Positions 24,880-32,915 of a stretch of 64,000 bases of DNA are shown one piece after another. Each line of letters starts with the position of its first letter. The stretch's first letter is position 1. The notes beneath the pieces are model-generated. The model had not been told where the DNA came from, did not search any database, and saw only the letters and a program-made list of their open reading frames with translations. The DNA is from Paracoccus sediminilitoris. Lineage in GTDB: Bacteria; Pseudomonadota; Alphaproteobacteria; Rhodobacterales; Rhodobacteraceae. The translations under genes and the position numbers were made by a program. The DNA lies in NCBI RefSeq assembly GCF_003259195.1, contig NZ_QJPK01000011.1, positions 1 to 64,000 of the forward strand, in the 5' to 3' direction.

Positions 24880-27800
24880 GCGACCGGCTCCTCTGCTGCG
24901 GGTTCGATGTTGACAAGGAAGGCCTTGAATTCGGGCGTATCCGTATTGGCGTCACCGACGAACGGCGTCAGGCTGTTCGGCCCGAAACCCTTCTTGGCGG
25001 CCCCCATGAAGCCCCAATGCAGCGGAATGCCCACCACATGGACCTGCTTGCCGTCGCAGATCAAGGGACGCAGGCGCTTGGTCACGACGGCTTTCGCCCA
25101 GACCTCGCCCCGTTTGCCCCAGACCCGTACGCGGCCACCCTTCTTGATGCCCCGTTCGGCGGCCAGTTCCTCGCTGATCTCCACGAAGAACTCGGGCTGC
25201 AGCGCGGCGTTCACCACGTTGTGCTTGGTCCAATAGTGGAAATGCTCGGTCAGGCGGTACGAGGTCGCCACGAAGGGGAACTCGTCGCTGGTGCCAAGAC
25301 GCGCGGCATCGCTTTCGAAGATGCGCGCCACCGGATTGCCGCGCATCTTCGGGTTGAAGACGTTGGCCATAGGGCTTTCGAACGGCTCCATATGCGTCGG
25401 GAAAGGCCCGTCGCGCATCATGCCCCGGGTGAACAGGCGCGACACGCCTTCCTGGTTCATGATGAAGGGGCCGACCTCGGAGGGTTTGGCAGTGGGCGAG
25501 ATGTCGGGCACGTCGTATCCCACCCATTTCTCGCCGTTCCACTCGATCAGCTTGCGGGACGGATCCCACGGCTTGCCCTCCATGTCGGCCGAGGCGCGGT
25601 TATACAGGATCCGCCGATTGGCCGGCCATGCGAAGGACCAGTTCAGGAACATACCGGTATCGTCGGGATCGGAATTGTCCCGCCGCGCCATCATGTTGCC
25701 TTCCTCGGTCCAGCTGCCGGAATAGATCCAGCAACCCGCCATGGTCGATCCGTCATCCCGAAGCTGGCCAAAGCCCGAAAGCTGCTTGCCGGCCTCGGCC
25801 ACCACCTTGGTATCGTCGGCGGGATCATAGACGGCGGACAGGGCCTTGCCGTTCATTTCCCGTGCCAGTTCCTCGGGGGTGGGTTCGTTCGGATCGGCAT
25901 AGTTCCAGGTCAGGTTCAGGATCGGATCGGCAAAAGCGCCGCCCTCCTCCTGATACAGATTGCGCACCCGCTGGAAGATCTGCGCCATGATCCAGGTGTC
26001 GTGCTTGGCCTGACCCGGAGGCGTCGCCCCCGCCCAGTGCCATTGCAGCCAGCGTCCCGAATTGACCAGCGCGCCTTCGTCTTCGGCAAAGCAGGTCGTG
26101 GGCAGTTGATAGACCTGGGTCTGGATGGACGCGGTATCCACGTCGTTGTGGATGCCGTGGTTCTGCCAGAAATTGGAGGTTTCCGTTTCCAGCGGGTCCA
26201 TGACGACCAGCGTCTTCAGCTTGGACAGCGCCGTCGTGATCTTGCCCCGGTGGGGAAAGGACAGCATCGGGTTGAAGCCCTGGCAGAAATACAGGTTCAC
26301 CCGGCCCTGGTCCATCAGCTCGAACATGCGCAGGATGTCGTATGACGGCACGTCCAGCTTGGGCAGATATTGGAAGGCCCAATCGTTTTCCGGCGTCGCG
26401 GCATCACCCCACATCGCCTTCATGAAGCTGACCATGAACTTGGAATAGTTCTGCCAGTAGCTTGTCTGACCCGGCTGCAACGGCTTGAAGTTGCGCGTCG
26501 ACATGTAGGTCTGCCAGTCGGGCTCCTTTTCCGTCGGGATGTTCAGATATCCCGGGATCAGGTTCGACATCAGGCCCAGATCGGTCAGGCCCTGGATGTT
26601 GGAATGCCCGCGAAGCGCGTTCATGCCGCCACCGCGCACGCCGATATTGCCCAGGATCAGCTGAAGCATCGCCATGCCGCGGATGTTTTGGCCACCCTTG
26701 GAATGCTGGGTCCAGCCAAGCGCGTACATCGAGGTCATCGTCCGGTCGGGCGCGCTGCATTCGCCGATCATCTGGCAGATGGTCAGGAACTTGTCGCGCG
26801 GCGTGCCGGTGATGTTTTCCACGAATTCGGGCGTATAGACGTCAACATGCTTCTTCAGCATCTGCCAGACGCAGCGGGGGTCCTGCAGGGTCGGGTCGGT
26901 CAGCGCAAAGCCGTCCTCGCCAATCTGGTAATCCCAGCTGGACTTGTCGTAATCGCGCTTTTCCTCGTCATAGCCGGTGAAAAGACCGTCGTTCCAGCCG
27001 AATTCATCCTTTACCAGGAATGCGGCGTTGGTGAAGTTCTTGACGTATTCCCACTGGACCTTGTCGTTTTCCATGCACCAGCGGATCGCACCCATCAGGA
27101 ACGCGATGTCGCTGCCCGGACGGATGGGCGCATAATAATCCGCGACCGAGGCGGTGCGCGTATAGCGCGGGTCGACCACGATCAGCTTGGCACCCCGATG
27201 CGCTTTGGCTTCGGTCACCCATTTGAAGCCGCACGGATGCGCTTCGGCGGCATTGCCGCCCATCACGACCACAAGGTCGGTATTCTTAATGTCGGTCCAC
27301 GCGTTGGTCATCGCGCCACGGCCAAATGTTGGGCCCAAACTGGACACCGTAGGGCCGTGTCAGACGCGTGCCTGATTATCGAAGCCGACTATCCCCATGG
27401 ACCGGACCGTCTTGTAGGTCAGCCATGCGGTTTCATTGGTGGTTGCGGAGGCGGCCAGGAAACCTGCGGTCGTCCAGCGGTTGACGGTGACGCCTGCATC
27501 GTTCGTGGCGATGAAGTTCTGGTCACGGTCGTCCTTGATCGCGCGTGCGATGCCGTCCAGCGCCTCTTCCCAAGAAATCTCCTCGAACCGGTCGGAACCG
27601 GGACGGCGGACGCGGGGCTGCGTCAGGCGGGTCGGTGCCAGGACGAAATCCTTCAGCGCCGCGCCCTTGGGGCACAGCGTTCCGCGGTTCGTCGGATGGT
27701 CGACATCGCCTTCGATATGCAGAAGCTCGGCTGTTTCGCCGGCCTTCACGTCGCCTTTGGAATACATGATGATCCCGCAGGCCACCGAGCAGTAGGGGCA

Positions 27801-27959
27801 GGTGTTGCGCGTTTCAGTTGTCGTGGCCAGCTTGAAGGCGCGCACATGCGCGGCCTCGGCTGCCTCGGCTTCGCCGAAGCCCAAGGCTCCTAGCGACGTT
27901 GCCGCAACCCCCGCACCCGCCAGCCTCAGAAAGCCGCGGCGCGAAAGGTCAATGTTCAT
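24876..27959 (-). CDS. fdoG: Selenocysteine-containing formate dehydrogenase alpha subunit
   Basis: 1027 residues when the in-frame UGA at 27360-27362 is read as selenocysteine (residue 200, in ARVUHGPTV). The N-terminus has a Tat signal ([12 protein letters not shown]) and the [4Fe-4S] motif CPYCSVACG. The bis-MGD domains follow ([19 protein letters not shown], and the molydopterin-binding C-terminal domain). The UGA aligns with the Sec of FdnG/FdoG, and a SECIS hairpin follows at the spacing known from E. coli. The ATG has GGAGGG upstream. It oxidises formate to CO2 in the periplasm, feeding the quinone pool. An annotator without Sec handling would split this into two genes. Confidence 0.96.
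27331..27348 (-). promoter_or_regulatory. Bacterial SECIS element in fdoG mRNA
   Basis: Eleven bases after the UGA, the mRNA reads GGUGUCCAGUUUGGGCCC. It folds as GG/CC, a bulged U, then GUCCA/UGGGC around a GUU loop. Bulged U and G-U in the apical loop are the features SelB recognises in E. coli fdhF/fdnG, and the 11-nt spacer is the same. Confidence 0.85.
27360..27362 (-). other. Selenocysteine UGA codon
   Basis: TGA in frame with fdoG, flanked by reading frame that continues the family sequence on both sides (NQARV before, HGPTVSSL after). selC, selA and selB in the same window support recoding. Confidence 0.95.
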
Positions 27960-28284
27960 GGGACCCTCCATCTGCCTGTCATCATTGATAGGTACCCTTT
28001 TATTGTCCGCCCCGGTTGCACCCAAGTCAAGGGGAGTTGACCTGCGCGTGAGGTCGCAGGGGGGCTGTTCACGATCTCTTGCGCCGGGACGGGCGGACTT
28101 GCTAAGAGGGCGCTGGAAAGCCAATGCGCCGTGTGCGCTTGGGCCCTGTGGCTTCACCGCGTGGCGGTGGCTTGACGACACGGTGCGCGACCCGGCCAGC
28201 CATTGCGCGAGGGTCCGCCGTTTATCCCCCCTTTCGCCGTGTTTCGCCACCCGCAGTCCCCTGCCACCCTGAGGATTTCCGCCC
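27960..28284. other. Divergent control region between fdoG and the selenium-type ABC transporter
   Basis: 325 nt without a gene. The fdoG-proximal part has a good sigma70-type promoter (see separate entry). The distal 200 nt are GC-rich with several possible hairpins, for example CACCGC-GTG-GCGGTG near 28158 and GACCC/GGGTC near 28190-28216. I match these to no known RNA family. The ATG of the transporter gene is preceded by GAGGA. Confidence 0.5.
28002..28030 (-). promoter_or_regulatory. Probable sigma70 promoter of the fdo-fdhE-sel operon
   Basis: Read on the minus strand: TTGACT (28030-28025), 17 nt, GACAAT (28007-28002), about 45 nt upstream of the fdoG ATG. Good -35, acceptable -10, ideal spacing. 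Confidence 0.6.
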
Positions 28285-29151
28285 ATGTTCCTGTCGCGCC
28301 TGACCGCCCTGGCCGTCACCGCCTGCCTGTCGCTTGCCGGCATCGCCCATGCCAAGGACACGCTCTATTTCTCGGCCATTCCCGACGATGATGAAACGCG
28401 CCTTGCCGAGCGCTTTGGCGCGGTCGCCGATTATCTGTCGCAGGAACTGGACGTGCCGGTCGAATTCGTCCCGGTGAAATCCTATCCGGCCGCCGTCACG
28501 GCCTTTCGCAACGATCAGGTCCAACTGGCCTGGTTCGGCGGCCTTTCGGGCGTGCAGGCGCGGCTGCTGGTTCCCGATGCCCGCGCCATCGCGCAGGGCG
28601 ACGAGGATCAGAGCTTCGTCACCTATTTCATCGCCAACACCGAAACCGGCCTGACCGAATCCGAAGGTTTCCCCGAAGAGGCCCGCGGCATGTCCTTCAC
28701 CTTCGGTGCCAAGACCTCGACCTCGGGGCGGTTGATGCCAGAATACCAGATCCGCGAACAGACCGGCGAGGCCCCCGAGGAGTTCTTCGGTCGCGTCGGG
28801 TTCTCGGGCGATCACGCGCAGACCCTGCGTCTGGTCGCATCGGGCGCCTGGCAGGTCGGTGCGCTGAACTTCACGGTCTATGACCAGGCCGTGACCGAAG
28901 GCGCCCCCGAGGTCGAGACCGCCAAGGTCATCTGGAAGACGCCGCCCTATCCGGATTACAACTGGACCATCCGCGGCGATGTCGATGCCCGTTGGGGCGA
29001 GGGTTTCGCCGACCGCGTCCAGGCCGCCCTGGTCGGCATGACCGACCCGGCGCTGCTGGCCGCCTTCCCGCGCAACGCCTTCGTGCCCGCCGCCAACGAG
29101 GATTACGCCCCGATCGAAACGGTCGGACGCCAGCTGGACCTGCTGGAGTAA
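28285..29151 (+). CDS. PhnD-like ABC substrate-binding protein, putative selenate/selenite transporter
   Basis: 288 residues. A Sec signal peptide (LTALAVTACLSLAGIAHA) is followed by a type-2 periplasmic binding fold of the PhnD group (LYFSAIPDDDETRLAERFGAVADYLSQELDVPVEFVPV, AWFGGLSGVQARLL, FTFGAKTSTSGRLMP). This matches the PhnD-like branch that has been proposed to carry selenium oxyanions, and its place beside a Sec formate dehydrogenase/sel operon supports that. Phosphonate or phosphate is the alternative, but no C-P lyase genes are present. It is first of a three-gene importer with ATPase and permease. Confidence 0.75.
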   Translation: MFLSRLTALAVTACLSLAGIAHAKDTLYFSAIPDDDETRLAERFGAVADYLSQELDVPVEFVPVKSYPAAVTAFRNDQVQLAWFGGLSGVQARLLVPDARAIAQGDEDQSFVTYFIANTETGLTESEGFPEEARGMSFTFGAKTSTSGRLMPEYQIREQTGEAPEEFFGRVGFSGDHAQTLRLVASGAWQVGALNFTVYDQAVTEGAPEVETAKVIWKTPPYPDYNWTIRGDVDARWGEGFADRVQAALVGMTDPALLAAFPRNAFVPAANEDYAPIETVGRQLDLLE

Positions 29152-29155
29152 TCGC

Positions 29156-29815
29156 TTGCAATTGCTGGACGGGGTCGATCTCGGCTATGACGGCGCCCCG
29201 GTGCTGCGCGACCTGCGCCTGGCCATCACCCCCGGCCAGCGGGTCGCGCTGCTGGGGCGCAGCGGGTCGGGAAAATCCACGCTGCTGAGCGCGCTGCGCG
29301 ACAGCCTGCTGGCCCGCGACCTGCGGGTGGCGCTGGTCCCCCAGGATCACGCGCTGGTCCCTCAGCTTTCGGCCCTGCGCAACGTGCTGATGGGGCGGCT
29401 GGACGATCACGGCGCGCTGCGCAACCTGCGCACGCTGATCCGCCCGTCGCGCACCGACCGCGCCGCGGCCCTGTCCGATTTGTCCCGCGTCGGCCTGTCC
29501 GATCTGGCCGATCGCGCGGTCGAGACCCTGTCGGGCGGCCAGCAGCAGCGCGTCGCACTTGCGCGTGCGCTGCATCGCGGCGGCGACGTGATCGTCGGGG
29601 ATGAACCGCTGTCCGCCGTGGATCCGCGTCAGGCGCTGGCCTTGGCGCACCAGATCCGCGATGCCTTTCCGACCGCCATCCTGGCCCTGCATGACGTGGC
29701 CATCGCCCGCGCCTTCGCGACCCGCATCATCGGGTTGAAGGATGGCCGGGTTCTGTTCGACCTGCCCGCCGATCGGCTGGACCCTGCCCTGACCGAGGCG
29801 CTCTATGCCCGCTAG
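29156..29815 (+). CDS. ABC transporter ATP-binding protein (putative selenium oxyanion import)
   Basis: 219 residues with Walker A GRSGSGKST (34-42), Q-loop VPQDHALVPQLSALRNVLMG, signature LSGGQQQRVALARAL near 125, Walker B VIVGDEP and the H-loop LALHDVA. The only sensible start is TTG at 29156, four bases after the binding-protein stop; no ATG fits. It energises the importer made with the flanking binding protein and permease. Substrate is inferred from its partner. Confidence 0.82.
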   Translation: MQLLDGVDLGYDGAPVLRDLRLAITPGQRVALLGRSGSGKSTLLSALRDSLLARDLRVALVPQDHALVPQLSALRNVLMGRLDDHGALRNLRTLIRPSRTDRAAALSDLSRVGLSDLADRAVETLSGGQQQRVALARALHRGGDVIVGDEPLSAVDPRQALALAHQIRDAFPTAILALHDVAIARAFATRIIGLKDGRVLFDLPADRLDPALTEALYAR

Positions 29816-31313
29816 CGTGTCGCGTGGCGGTGTCGTGGCTCTGTTTCTGGGCCTTGCCCTGATCTGCCTGCCCTTCGCCGATTTCGCCACCGCCGGCCAT
29901 GACCCCTGGGCCGAGCTGGGCCGCATGGCCCGTGGTTTCCTGGCCCCCGATTTCACGGCGGTCGAACAGATCGGATGGGCGGTCGCGCTGACCATCGCCT
30001 TCGCCGTGGCGGGGGTGGCGCTTGGCGGTGCGGCGGGGCTGGTCTTGGCGCCCTTCTATCGGCTGCGGCCGGTGCGCTGGCTGGCCATCGCCCTAAGGTC
30101 CGTGCACGAACTGTTCTGGGCGCTTCTGCTGCTGCAGGTCTTCGGCATCAGCGTCTGGTCTGGCCTTCTGGCCATCGCGCTGCCCTATGCGGGGATCTTC
30201 TCCAAGGTCCTGTCCGAGATTCTGGACGAGGCCGATCCCCGGCCCTCGCGCTGGCTGGGGGCAGGGATCGATCCGCTGACGCGGTTCCTCTGGGCGCGCG
30301 CGCCCTTGGCGCGGCCGCAGATGGTCAGCTATGCGCTTTATCGGCTGGAATGCGGGCTGCGGTCTTCGGCGGTCTTGGGCTTCGTGGGGCTGCCGACGCT
30401 TGGCTATCAGTTGGACAGCTTTTTCAAGCAGGGCGATTACGGCGCGGCGGGTGCGGTCATGGCGATCTATATCCTGCTGATCGCGACCGTGCGGCAATGG
30501 ATGCGCCCGCGACTGGCGCTGGCCTGGCTGTCGCTGGCGGTCGGAGTGCTGACGCAGGTCTCATCACCCCCGATGGGGCAGGGCGCGCTGCGGCGGTTCC
30601 TGAGCCAGGACATCATTCCGGCCCCCTTGCGCGCGGGTGATCCGGCGGGGCTGTGGCCTTGGCTCTGGGACCTGGCCACGGGGTCGATCCTGCCGGGGCT
30701 GGGGGCGACGCTGGTCGTCGCGCAGCTGTCGCTGATCCTGGCGGGGGGGCTGGCCTTCGTGGGCCAGGCGCTGATCGTGCCGCGCGTCAGCGGGCGGGTC
30801 GGAGCCTGGCTGGGGCATCTGGTGCTGGTGCTGCTGCGGTCCTTTCCCGAATACATGCTGGCCTATCTGTTCCTGCAGGTCTTCGGGCCATCCATGCTGC
30901 CCGCCGTCCTGGCGCTTGGGCTGCATAACGGGGCGATCATCGGCCATCTGCTGGGACGGCAGGCGCGCGACCTGACCTTGCGTCCTGACGCGGCGCGGGG
31001 TCTGACGCTGTGGGGGTGGGAAATCGTGCCGCGCCTGTTCGGCAGCTTCGTCGCGCTCTGCCTCTATCGGTGGGAGATCATCATCCGCGAAAGCGCCATC
31101 CTGGGTCTTCTGGGGGTGGCGACGCTTGGGTTCTATCTGGACGACGCCATCGTCGCGCTGCGCATGGACCGCGCAGTCGTCATCCTGGTCGCCACCGCGC
31201 TGGTGACGATCCTGATCGATGCCCTGTCGCGGGGCATCCGTGCCCGCATCGGGGCGGGGTCCTTGCGTCGCAGAGACGCCTTGCCGGGCCGACCGGCCCG
31301 GCAGGCGAGCTGA
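29805..31313 (+). CDS. ABC transporter permease, tandem-domain fusion (putative selenium oxyanion import)
   Basis: 502 residues with two consecutive permease units (about 10-250 and 260-490). Each has the PhnE-like EAA-type loop: RSVHELFWALLLLQVFGISVWSGLLAIALPYAG... in the first, RSFPEYMLAYLFLQVFGPSMLPAVLALGLHNGAI... in the second. Normal PhnE permeases are single-unit and dimerise. Here one chain supplies both halves. It overlaps the ATPase gene by 11 nt. The basic tail RRRDALPGRPARQAS is probably cytosolic. Confidence 0.82.
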   Translation: MPASVSRGGVVALFLGLALICLPFADFATAGHDPWAELGRMARGFLAPDFTAVEQIGWAVALTIAFAVAGVALGGAAGLVLAPFYRLRPVRWLAIALRSVHELFWALLLLQVFGISVWSGLLAIALPYAGIFSKVLSEILDEADPRPSRWLGAGIDPLTRFLWARAPLARPQMVSYALYRLECGLRSSAVLGFVGLPTLGYQLDSFFKQGDYGAAGAVMAIYILLIATVRQWMRPRLALAWLSLAVGVLTQVSSPPMGQGALRRFLSQDIIPAPLRAGDPAGLWPWLWDLATGSILPGLGATLVVAQLSLILAGGLAFVGQALIVPRVSGRVGAWLGHLVLVLLRSFPEYMLAYLFLQVFGPSMLPAVLALGLHNGAIIGHLLGRQARDLTLRPDAARGLTLWGWEIVPRLFGSFVALCLYRWEIIIRESAILGLLGVATLGFYLDDAIVALRMDRAVVILVATALVTILIDALSRGIRARIGAGSLRRRDALPGRPARQAS

Positions 31314-31315
31314 CC

Positions 31316-31939
31316 TTAGACGGTCATTGCCGCCGCAGGGCCGCGCACGGCGCAGGCGAAGGCCAGGAACTTGCCATCGTCATTCGACACCAGATCCCCC
31401 ATCGGGCGCGGGGTCCAGCCAAGCCGCGCGGCCATGCGCAGGAAGGCAGGCGGCCCCAGGAACAGGCAATCGCTGGCGCCCACCGCGTGAAGATGCGTGT
31501 TCGCAGCCTCCAGGATGCTCTCCGCAAGGCCGGGCAGGGGCAGGGCCGCAAAGCGCGTCAGCTCCCACGCTCCGGCATCGACAGGGGGGTCTTCGTGGCA
31601 CAGGTTGGTGGGCATGCCGGGCAGAAGACCCAGATGGGCGTCGCGGATCATGTAGGAATAGACAACCTTGCCCGCGCCGAAACTGGTGTCGGTGCGCTTC
31701 AGCCTGGCACCGCCCACGGCCTGCCCATCGCGATGGGCGATGACATAGACGGTGTCGAAGGTGTCGTATTGCTCGAACTCGATCCCTTCGGCGTGGTGCA
31801 GGGGCCAGGCCATCCGGTCCACGAAGATCTGCTTGCGCAGCTTGAAGAAGCTGGTGACCAGATCGAACCGCGCCATGTCGCGCGGCAGGCAGATCAGTTC
31901 AACGGTGATGTCGGCGGCGGGGGTGCGTGTCATGGTCAT
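31316..31939 (-). CDS. Acyl-homoserine-lactone synthase (LuxI family)
   Basis: 207 residues. The LuxI core is evident: FFKLRKQIFVDRMAW (31-45) with the conserved Arg and Trp, YDTFDTVYVIAHRDGQAVGGARL with Asp/Arg of the active site, and WELTRFA near 123. It makes an N-acyl-homoserine lactone from SAM and acyl-ACP/CoA. A G-rich ribosome site (AAGGGGGGGG) precedes the ATG, and a second ATG two codons in is possible. It lies 9 nt after a small gene and is divergent from a luxR-type gene. The acyl chain cannot be told. Confidence 0.92.
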   Translation of the reverse strand: MTMTRTPAADITVELICLPRDMARFDLVTSFFKLRKQIFVDRMAWPLHHAEGIEFEQYDTFDTVYVIAHRDGQAVGGARLKRTDTSFGAGKVVYSYMIRDAHLGLLPGMPTNLCHEDPPVDAGAWELTRFAALPLPGLAESILEAANTHLHAVGASDCLFLGPPAFLRMAARLGWTPRPMGDLVSNDDGKFLAFACAVRGPAAAMTV

Positions 31940-31948
31940 GCCCCCCCC

Positions 31949-32158
31949 TTACTGCCGGATGCCGTCGGGCAGCTTGGCAAGCCCCAGGAACTGGCGCCCG
32001 CCCGTCACCTTGTTGGGCAGCCACAACCCCCACGAGGTCACTTCGACCTGCAGCACGCCGCCATCGGCATAGGCGTCGAAATAGGTCAGCATGGTCTCGA
32101 CCATGTCGCGGCTGAACTCGGCGGTGGCCAGTTTGGGTTCCTTGATATGTGCCATCAT
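31949..32158 (-). CDS. Small protein of unknown function upstream of the AHL synthase
   Basis: 69 residues, soluble, starting MMAHIKEPKL after AGGAG. Core: AEFSRDMVETMLTYFDAY, LQVEVTSWGLWLP, FLGLAK. I do not know its family. The same pattern (A[ED]F..[DE]M, then V..E..S[WF]G[LI]W) recurs in the small gene at 62272-62520, so the two are paralogues. It is first in a two-gene operon with the AHL synthase, suggesting that it is made with, or modulates, quorum sensing. Confidence 0.7.
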   Translation of the reverse strand: MMAHIKEPKLATAEFSRDMVETMLTYFDAYADGGVLQVEVTSWGLWLPNKVTGGRQFLGLAKLPDGIRQ

Positions 32159-32239
32159 CGCATGTCTCCTTTTGGGCGTGATCAACGCCGGAAAGGGTGC
32201 GCGTCAAAGATGTGTCTGTCTTGTGAAAACAGCACGACC

Positions 32240-32266
32240 TGCCTTTTCAGTATGTCCGAAAAGGCA
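32240..32266. promoter_or_regulatory. Inverted repeat upstream of the luxR-type gene
   Basis: TGCCTTTTC (32240-32248) and GAAAAGGCA (32258-32266), perfect 9-nt arms, nested within shorter ACCTGC ... GCAGGT arms (32237-32242, 32273-32278). It lies in the 139-nt divergent region between the small gene/luxI and luxR. It may be a LuxR-type binding site, although the arms are farther apart than in a standard lux box. Confidence 0.5.
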
Positions 32267-32297
32267 TATCCTGCAGGTCACGCAACTTGGGCATGCC

Positions 32298-32915
32298 ATG
32301 CTGAACGACCTGATACCGAATTTCGACGATGAGATCGCCCAGATGCACGCGCTGGCGCCAAGCGGCTGGATCATGGGTTTCAATTTGACCTATCGGGGGC
32401 CGGAACATCTGTTCAACGCCTATCCGGACGCCTGGCGCAAGATATACGAGGACCGCAACTATTTCTTCGGCGATCCGATCGCGATGTGGACGATGACCCA
32501 CGACGGCGCCGCCCGCTGGTCCGAGGTGCGCATCCCCGACCTGCGCGGCGTCATGTCGGCGGCCAAGAAGTTCAGGCTGAATCACGGCGTGGCGATTTCC
32601 CGCAAGGTGGCCGGCAAGCGGTCATTCCTGACCCTGTCCCATCCCGAACGCGAATTCAGCGATGACGAGATCGCGCGCTGTTCGGCCAAGTTCCACCTGT
32701 GGACGGACATGGTGCTGAACCGCGCCGCGCTGACCACGGCGGAACTGGACGTGCTGCGCTGTTTTCGCGACGGTCAGGGCCAGCAGGAAACGGCGGCGCT
32801 GCTGGGGATCGCGGAATCCACCGTCAAGCAGCGCGCCTTGAAGGCCTGCGCCAAGCTGGGTGCGAAAAGCCGCACCCAGGCCGTGGCCATCGCGGTGGCG
32901 CGCAATTACCTCTGA
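32298..32915 (+). CDS. LuxR-family autoinducer-binding regulator
   Basis: 205 residues. The N-terminal autoinducer-binding domain carries aromatic residues (GWIMGFNLTYRG, YPDAWRKIYEDRNYFFGDPI, WTMTHDGAARWSE). The GerE/LuxR HTH is C-terminal (LTTAELDVLRCFRDGQGQQETAALLGIAESTVKQRALKACAKLGA). It is divergent from the small gene and AHL synthase, thus the likely cognate receptor. The ATG has a weak ribosome site. Its 3' end overlaps xylB by 10 nt on the opposite strand. Confidence 0.88.
   Translation: MLNDLIPNFDDEIAQMHALAPSGWIMGFNLTYRGPEHLFNAYPDAWRKIYEDRNYFFGDPIAMWTMTHDGAARWSEVRIPDLRGVMSAAKKFRLNHGVAISRKVAGKRSFLTLSHPEREFSDDEIARCSAKFHLWTDMVLNRAALTTAELDVLRCFRDGQGQQETAALLGIAESTVKQRALKACAKLGAKSRTQAVAIAVARNYL

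Noticed and set aside
26241..26259. A fifth parS-like sequence (CTTGCCCCGGTGGGGAAAG) in fdoG
   Set aside because: The arms carry extra and mismatched bases and it lies far from parAB; it looks like chance in coding sequence.
27360..27362. Premature stop or pseudogene in formate dehydrogenase
   Set aside because: The TGA falls at the Sec position of the family, a SECIS hairpin follows, and selC/selA/selB are adjacent.
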